DNA from: Beijerinckiaceae bacterium
GTDB lineage: Bacteria > Pseudomonadota > Alphaproteobacteria > Rhizobiales > Beijerinckiaceae
Direction of reading: 5' to 3'
Assembly (NCBI GenBank): GCA_009773635.1
Contig: WSYC01000022.1
Coordinates: 1-45,179 of the forward strand
DNA: 45,179 nt
A model generated the notes under the pieces. It saw nothing but the letters and a program-made list of their open reading frames with translations, was not told the origin of the DNA and did not search any database. Below are positions 42,786-45,179 of this stretch, in pieces (within the stretch, counting starts at the first letter, position 1; the number at the start of each line of letters is the position of its first letter). The position numbers and the translations under genes are program-made.

Positions 42786-44177
42786 TTATGATTTTGAGTT
42801 GGTTCCGGCCAAAGCGCCGGCGCGGGACAGAACGCGGTCGACCATCTCGCGGGCTGCACCCAGATAATTTGCGGGATCGCAGAGCGCGTCCAAGCGGTCA
42901 GGCGGCAGTGCGGCGGCGACGACAGGGCGATCGAGCAGCGCCGCGAGCAATGTGCCGTTCGAAGCGATGGCCGCACGGCAGGCGGCATAAACCTCGTCAT
43001 GCGCGCTCTGGCGACCCAGAACAGGGGCAAGCCCCATCATCACCGCTTCGGCCACGATGAGGCCTTTGGTCAACGCGAGGTTCTGCCGCATCCGTGCCTT
43101 GTCCACCACAAGGCCGGCGAGCATGAACTCTGCCTGCACCAGCGAGGACGAGGCCAGCATGAAGCTCTGCGGCAGGGCATGCCATTCGGCATGCCAGGGG
43201 CCGGTGGCGCGTTCGAGATCCTGCACCATCGCATCCAGCATCAGCGCGGAAAGATCGCGCGAGGCCTTGGCGTTGGCGAGCAGGATTTCAGAGGAGATCG
43301 GGTTGCGCTTCTGCGGCATGGTGCTGGAAGCGCCGCGATGGGAGGCGAACGGCTCGAACACCTCGCCGATCTCGGTCGCCATCAGGAGCATGACATCGTA
43401 GCCGATCTTGCCAAGCGCCCCGCAGATTGTCGCAAGGGTCTGCACGAGGCCGACCAGTCCGTCGCGGGCGACATGCCAGGTGATGTCGGCCTCGCCCAGT
43501 CCGAGCTCTTCCGCATAGGCTTTGAGAACATCGAGACCGCAATTCCCCAGCGAGGAAAGCGTGCCGGCCGCGCCGCCCAGCTGCACGACGAGGGCATCAG
43601 CCTTCGCCCTTTCGAGGCGCACGGACAGCCGTTGCAACATCGAGAGCCACACCGCCGCCTTGTGGCCGAAGGTGATCGGCAGCGCCTGCTGCAAATGGCT
43701 GCGCCCGGCCATGATCGTCTCGCGATGCTCGACGGCAAGGCGCGCGAGTTCAGCCATCACCCGGCCAAGCTGCGTTTCGATCAGCGCGACACCGTCCCGC
43801 GCCTGAAGTACGGTGCCGGTATCCATGATGTCCTGCGTCGTTGCGCCCCAGTGAAGATAGCGCCCGGCCTCGCTGCAGCCCTCCGAAAGCTGGCGCACAA
43901 GACCGACGATGGGATAGCCGACATTCTCCGCATCGTGCTTCAGCAAAGCGATATCGAGAACGACGCGCGGCGCCTTCCCACGAATGATCTCCGCTGCCTC
44001 CACGGGAATGACGCCGGTTTTGCCCTGCGCCACCGCGAGCGCGACCTCCGCCACGACATAGGCCTCCACCTGCGCCTTGTCCGAAAAGATCGCGCGCATC
44101 GCCGGCGGGCAAAAAACATCGCCGTAAAGCGCGTGGTCGAAGAGCGTTGCACCGGAGAGCAAAGCAGTTCCTTTCAT
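42786..44177 (-). CDS. Fumarase/adenylosuccinate-lyase superfamily lyase (carboxymuconate cycloisomerase-like)
   Basis: This 463-residue protein has the superfamily signature GASSTMPQKRNPIS with the catalytic serine near S284, HWGATTQDIMDTG, and GRSHLQQALPITFGHKAA. Length and motifs put it with adenylosuccinate-lyase-like and 3-carboxy-cis,cis-muconate cycloisomerase (PcaB-like) proteins. A second housekeeping PurB is unlikely here because it is coupled to a carboxylate-binding protein and a GntR regulator, which suggests catabolism of a polycarboxylate. The start is ATG 44177; the frame is open to 44852 but that part is antisense to gntR. It is the first gene of the lyase-TctC operon. Confidence 0.87.
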   Translation of the reverse strand: MKGTALLSGATLFDHALYGDVFCPPAMRAIFSDKAQVEAYVVAEVALAVAQGKTGVIPVEAAEIIRGKAPRVVLDIALLKHDAENVGYPIVGLVRQLSEGCSEAGRYLHWGATTQDIMDTGTVLQARDGVALIETQLGRVMAELARLAVEHRETIMAGRSHLQQALPITFGHKAAVWLSMLQRLSVRLERAKADALVVQLGGAAGTLSSLGNCGLDVLKAYAEELGLGEADITWHVARDGLVGLVQTLATICGALGKIGYDVMLLMATEIGEVFEPFASHRGASSTMPQKRNPISSEILLANAKASRDLSALMLDAMVQDLERATGPWHAEWHALPQSFMLASSSLVQAEFMLAGLVVDKARMRQNLALTKGLIVAEAVMMGLAPVLGRQSAHDEVYAACRAAIASNGTLLAALLDRPVVAAALPPDRLDALCDPANYLGAAREMVDRVLSRAGALAGTNSKS

Positions 44178-44178
44178 T

Positions 44179-44218
44179 AAATGTCCGCTTAATTTAAATG
44201 TTCGGACATTTGTGTCAA
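44179..44218 (-). promoter_or_regulatory. Promoter and inverted-repeat operator of the lyase operon
   Basis: AAATGTCCG (44179-44187) and its exact complement CGGACATTT (44203-44211) are 15 nt apart. A nested palindrome AAATGT-TCGG-ACATTT lies at 44196-44211. On the minus strand TTGACA (complement of 44213-44218) and TAAATT (complement of 44191-44196) are spaced 16 nt, so the repeats cover the spacer and -10. A bound GntR dimer would block this promoter. Confidence 0.75.
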
Positions 44219-44261
44219 GAGCCCTCTTCACACCCCGCTCGTTCATGCTAGACAGGCTCTC

Positions 44262-45002
44262 GTGAAACCCGCCTCGACCATGCCGCTTTATGAAGAAATC
44301 GCCCACGACCTGATCGGAGCGATCGATGCCGGCGTGCATCCCGTCGGTTCGCTGATGCCGACCGAACTGGAACTCGTCGAGCGCTACAAGGTCAGTCGTC
44401 AGACCGTGCGGATGGCGATGCAGCGCCTGACCGAAATCGGTGCGGTGACACGGCGGGCCGGTTCGGGCACCCGGGTCGAGGCGCGGCGGCAAGCCTCCGG
44501 CAGCTTCCAATGGACGCTGGCCTCGCTCGGCGATCTCACGCGCCTCGCCGCCATGACGACGCGCGATGTCGAGATCATCGAGCCCGTCATCATGGACAAA
44601 AGCGCCGCCCGCAATCTCGGCGCGGCGCCCGGCTCGCGCTGGATGCGGCTCTCGTATATCCGCCGCCCGGTCACACCCGGCGCGAAACCACTCGCCTGGG
44701 TCGATGTCTATGTCGAGGAACGTTACGCCGATGTGCTGCTCAACCTCGGTGACAATCCGGCCCTGGTGTGCGATCTCATCGAAAATCGTTACGGCGCGCG
44801 CGTCTCGGAAGTCCGGCAGGAGGTGAGCGCGGTGGCGCTCGAAGCCGATCACGCCAAGGCGCTCAAAGCCGAAGCGGGCACGCCGGCGCTCAAAGTCCTA
44901 AGACGCTATTACGATCAGCGTTCAAGCCTGTTTGAAGTCACTGTCAGCACGCATCCGGCCGGGCGGTATTCGATTTCATCCACCCTGAAGAGGCTCGCCT
45001 AG
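44262..45002 (+). CDS. GntR-family (HutC/UTRA) transcriptional regulator
   Basis: A 246-residue regulator. The N-terminal winged helix-turn-helix (about 8-72) has LYEEIAHDLIGAIDAG, PTELELVERYKVSRQTVRMAMQRL and the wing GAVTRRAGSGTRV; the C-terminal UTRA ligand-binding domain (about 95-240) ends YDQRSSLFEVTVSTHPAGRYSI. It probably senses a metabolite handled by the divergent lyase and TctC gene products. The GTG start at 44262 lies 84 bp from the lyase ATG, with the inverted-repeat operator between them. Confidence 0.93.
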   Translation: MKPASTMPLYEEIAHDLIGAIDAGVHPVGSLMPTELELVERYKVSRQTVRMAMQRLTEIGAVTRRAGSGTRVEARRQASGSFQWTLASLGDLTRLAAMTTRDVEIIEPVIMDKSAARNLGAAPGSRWMRLSYIRRPVTPGAKPLAWVDVYVEERYADVLLNLGDNPALVCDLIENRYGARVSEVRQEVSAVALEADHAKALKAEAGTPALKVLRRYYDQRSSLFEVTVSTHPAGRYSISSTLKRLA

Positions 45003-45179
45003 CTATGAGCCATTTTCCGGCGCCAAGTTGAGTTCTCTGCGTTTTCCGAAAGCGCCCCCATCCGGCCATTAGATGCGCCTTAGGGTCCAGACCCATTAAT
45101 TTCGGCGCGACGGTCGTGCGAAGGAAGCCCGAGGCTGCGGAGCAAGCCTGCCGGAAGTCGCCTGACTTTCAAAGGCTTG
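45003..45179. other. Gene-free right end, possible insertion-sequence remnant
   Basis: No reading frame of note is present. A palindrome GGGTC-CA-GACCC lies at 45083-45094 and the surrounding sequence resembles, from memory, ends of IS5-type elements found in this order. Too little is present to decide. Confidence 0.3.

Noticed and set aside
42786-44852. 688-codon extension of the lyase frame
   Set aside because: The part upstream of ATG 44177 is antisense to the gntR gene and would cross the operator and promoter.

Overview
The window is GC-rich chromosomal DNA from an alphaproteobacterium, most probably order Hyphomicrobiales (Rhizobiales). Four things point there: the partial 16S rRNA at the left edge; the gene order tlpA / argH / small lipoprotein / lysA / DUF4175 / twin-TM protein / PduO / etfB / etfA / 3-hydroxyacyl-CoA dehydrogenase; an SOS box of the alphaproteobacterial GAAC-N7-GAAC type in front of imuA-imuB-dnaE2; and two interspersed repeats of kinds common in this order. 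The genus cannot be named from the sequence alone.

Layout. 1-1122: 5' half of a 16S gene on the minus strand, with leader stem-loops, a boxA-like site and two tandem promoters. 1423-9044: housekeeping genes in mixed orientation (M23 peptidase, soluble hybrid kinase, AEC permease, GluQ, AlkA, DUF2892, secreted phytase-like esterase). 9186-12314: purL-bolA-grxD-DUF1905. 12325-14243: minus-strand hydrolase, AhpD-like protein and TlpA. 14259-24622: long plus-strand run from argH to a 3-hydroxybutyryl-CoA dehydrogenase. 24641-25715: AT-richer trypsin-like protease gene that looks acquired and perhaps frameshifted. 25733-30363: KefB-type antiporter, HNH nuclease, membrane protein, DsbB, YqaA.

30588-35614: a compact (about 4.9 kb) tRNA-Leu island. 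It has a truncated P4-type integrase preceded by five GTTGGTAT repeats, a divergent HIRAN-domain gene with a Tat-like N-terminus, and a 1,198-residue single-chain nuclease-methyltransferase-specificity protein (type IIG / ISP-like). A degenerate copy of the arm repeats and a 17-bp copy of the tRNA 3' end close it. This is the best candidate for an under-described system.

35858-41636: SOS-controlled mutagenesis operon imuA-imuB-dnaE2. Its imuB carries an in-frame copy of an interspersed palindromic repeat. 41770-45002: a GntR/UTRA regulator facing a lyase-superfamily gene and a TctC-type binding protein, with a clear inverted-repeat operator between them. The last 177 bases hold no gene but may be an insertion-sequence remnant.
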